Part shown: piece after piece, positions 4,821 through 6,186 of the stretch
Numbering within the stretch: position 1 is the stretch's first letter
Layout: the number at the start of each line of letters is the position of its first letter
From: JAKLKS01 sp964370855
Lineage (GTDB): Bacteria > Planctomycetota > JAJSAM01 > JAKLKS01
Direction of reading: 5' to 3'
Assembly (NCBI GenBank): GCA_964370855.1
Contig: CAYJMF010000189.1
Location: 1 to 6,186 of the forward strand
Length of the DNA: 6,186 nucleotides
The notes under the pieces: model-generated
Databases searched by the model: none
The model's input: the letters and a program-made list of their open reading frames with translations, nothing else
What the model was told of the DNA's origin: nothing
Position numbers and translations under genes: made by a program

Positions 4821-5978
4821 CTACGGCCTCGCCCGCGCCCCCTCCGGCAGGGCCGCCGTGAAGGTCGTCCCCTCCCCCTCCGCGGAGCGGAAGGTCACCC
4901 GCCCGCCGAGGTAGCGCTCCGCGAGGAGCCGCATCCCGTAGGTCCCGAGCCCCCTCCCGGGCCCCTTCGTCGAGAAGGAGCGCTGGAAGACCTGGTGGCG
5001 CACGTCGGGGGGCATGACCGCGGGGTTGTGGCAGGTGAAGAGGATCACCCCGTCGGCGGCCCCGCAGGAGACGGTCACGACGCCCTCCGCGGGGGTGGAC
5101 TCCACGGCGTTGCGGACCATGTTGCGGAGCACCCGCCCGAGGAGGGTCCCGTCGGTGCGGAGCGGGGGGTCCCCGCACTCCGCGGCGACGACGACCCGCG
5201 GCCCGCCGCCCCCGTGCACCGCGAAGGAGGCCGCGATCTCCCGGACGAGGGACCCGGCGGCCACGATCTCCGACCGCACCGCCAGGTCCCCCGCCTCGGC
5301 GAGGACGAGGAGCCCGTGGGAGCGGATCTCGTCGGTGAGGCGCTCCGTCGTGGCGGCGATGTCGTCGAGGAAGCGGCGCTGGACCTCGGCGTCGCCGCCG
5401 GGGTCCATCCGCAGGAGGTGGAAGAGCCCGGTGAGGGCCTGCACCGTGTTGCCGAGGTCGTGGAGGAAGATCCTCTCGAGGTAGAGCCGCCGCTTCTCGT
5501 GGGCGATGTCCTGGGCCGCGACGAAGACGAAGGCCTCCCTGCGGAAGGGAAGCGGGCTCGCCCAGACGCGGAGGTCGAGGGCCTCCTCGGCGCCGTCGCA
5601 CCGGACGCGGAGGCGGCACTCGTTGACGGCGGAGCGGCCCTCGAGTCCCCGGAGCACCGCCTCCACGGCGCCGCAGGTGCGGCAGGCCTCGGAAGTCCCG
5701 CAGCCCCCCTCGGCGGCGGCGGCGTTGCGGCAGCCGAGGGCCTCGCCGAACCGCCGCCCCACGAGGGAGCCGGGGCCGGGGACGCCGGCGGCCTCGACGA
5801 CGCGGGCGTTGGAGAAGACGATCTGGCGATCGTCGTTGAGCACGAGGACGAGATCCGGGAGGCGGTCCATGCTCTCCCGGAAGGTGGCCTCCTCCTGGAA
5901 GAGCGCCGCCTGCCGTGCGACCCGGGCGGGGGAGCTGCGCTCCGCGGGGGCGTGTCGCGTCGGGGCCATGCCGTGCAT
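4821..5978 (-). CDS. PAS-domain sensor histidine kinase with a four-cysteine cluster
   Basis: The 385-residue product has no visible membrane segment and is probably cytoplasmic. Residues about 30-160 form a PAS-like sensor domain (MDRLPDLVLVLNDDRQIVFSNA). Within it is a cysteine cluster, C83, C93, C99 and C102, in the context GCGTSEACRTCGAV, which could bind metal or an iron-sulfur cluster or sense redox state. The dimerisation/phosphoacceptor helix carries F171-L-H173-D-L-G-N177, with H173 the likely phosphorylated histidine. The ATPase domain has an N-box (N286-MVRN290-AVES) and a clear glycine-rich lid, FSTKGPGRGLGTYGMRLL (335-352). The usual DxGxG box is CHNPAVMP (316-323), a form I associate with HDxxN-type kinases rather than with loss of function. 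I choose ATG 5978 because GGGAGG precedes it by seven bases; a TTG at 6056 falls in the apparent -35 box. No response regulator is adjacent; the small receiver at 1097 is a possible partner. Confidence 0.88.
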   Translation of the reverse strand: MHGMAPTRHAPAERSSPARVARQAALFQEEATFRESMDRLPDLVLVLNDDRQIVFSNARVVEAAGVPGPGSLVGRRFGEALGCRNAAAAEGGCGTSEACRTCGAVEAVLRGLEGRSAVNECRLRVRCDGAEEALDLRVWASPLPFRREAFVFVAAQDIAHEKRRLYLERIFLHDLGNTVQALTGLFHLLRMDPGGDAEVQRRFLDDIAATTERLTDEIRSHGLLVLAEAGDLAVRSEIVAAGSLVREIAASFAVHGGGGPRVVVAAECGDPPLRTDGTLLGRVLRNMVRNAVESTPAEGVVTVSCGAADGVILFTCHNPAVMPPDVRHQVFQRSFSTKGPGRGLGTYGMRLLAERYLGGRVTFRSAEGEGTTFTAALPEGARARP

Positions 5979-6027
5979 CGAACCGCCTCCCGTCGGCGGG
6001 CCGCCGGGGGCCTGCCGCTCGGAGATG

Positions 6028-6056
6028 AGGATAGTCCCGGAGGGGGAAGGGGGCAA
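6028..6056 (-). promoter_or_regulatory. sigma-70-like promoter of the histidine kinase gene
   Basis: On the minus strand TTGCCC (6056-6051) and TATCCT (6033-6028) are separated by exactly 17 bases. TTGCCC matches the -35 consensus at four of six positions, and TATCCT is a good -10 box. Transcription would start near 6021, giving a leader of about 40 bases before the ATG at 5978. This supports the shorter protein. Bases 6057-6138 show nothing else I can assign. Confidence 0.5.
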
Positions 6057-6136
6057 GGGGAGGAGGGGGGGTGGGTCTCAGTGAAAGGGATCGGGCGGGG
6101 GGAAACCACCGACGTTGCTTCCCTTCACGATCGGTT

Positions 6137-6186
<50 letters not shown>

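Noticed and set aside
3650..4861. Long plus-strand open frame of 403 residues running through the thioredoxin-fold gene
   Set aside because: It is arginine- and glycine-rich nonsense typical of the wrong frame in GC-rich DNA, has no ribosome-binding site, and starts inside the inverted-repeat spacer. The frame at 3765 has a signal peptide, thioredoxin motifs and AAGGAGGT.
6081..6128. Imperfect inverted repeat GTGAAAGGGA / TCCCTTCAC upstream of the kinase promoter
   Set aside because: The arms are short, differ by a bulge, are 29 bases apart and lie next to the artefactual G run; chance is an adequate explanation.

Overview
The window is very GC-rich DNA (roughly 70% or more by eye, with GC-ended codons almost throughout). 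It carries five protein genes packed tightly on both strands and ends in a long run of G that looks like a sequencing artefact at a contig end. The lineage is inferred, not proven. The divergent type-2 RNase H with a DEAGYGP motif, the exported repeat lipoprotein and the style of the sensor kinase suggest an uncultured bacterium of the Planctomycetota or a neighbouring phylum.

Layout from left to right: (1) a type-2 ribonuclease H homologue on the minus strand; (2) diverging from it, a small stand-alone receiver-domain protein on the plus strand, probably with a leaderless start; (3) meeting that tail to tail, a 713-residue lipoprotein on the minus strand with about twelve 27-residue repeats of the form GxxxDxxGDDxY; the stop codons of genes 2 and 3 are the two ends of a perfect 9-bp inverted repeat; (4) a divergent intergenic region dominated by a perfect 40-bp inverted repeat with a 31-base spacer, so that both flanking genes have the same 40 bases upstream; (5) on the plus strand an exported thioredoxin-fold protein interrupted by one in-frame UGA; (6) a strong hairpin in the convergent gap; (7) a PAS-domain histidine kinase with a four-cysteine cluster on the minus strand, with a recognisable promoter; (8) a 48-base poly-G tail.

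The main result is gene 5. Read conventionally it is two pieces: a 78-residue ORF and, 12 bases later in the same frame, a 238-residue ORF. The UGA stands exactly where the first redox cysteine of a thioredoxin CxxC motif should be, giving U-P-P-C-K, and an 8-bp hairpin with a G-containing 5-base loop follows 24 bases behind it. This is the arrangement of a bacterial selenoprotein with its SECIS element. I annotate one gene of 321 residues with selenocysteine at position 79. Three other genes in the window end in TGA, which argues against general recoding of UGA.

How the genes may work together is inference. The selenoprotein and the repeat lipoprotein are both exported, are divergently arranged around a duplicated upstream element, and are therefore probably co-regulated. 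The lipoprotein has ten cysteines beyond its lipid-anchor cysteine and could be a redox client. The cysteine-cluster kinase and the degenerate receiver could be signalling parts of the same locus, but nothing in the sequence proves that.
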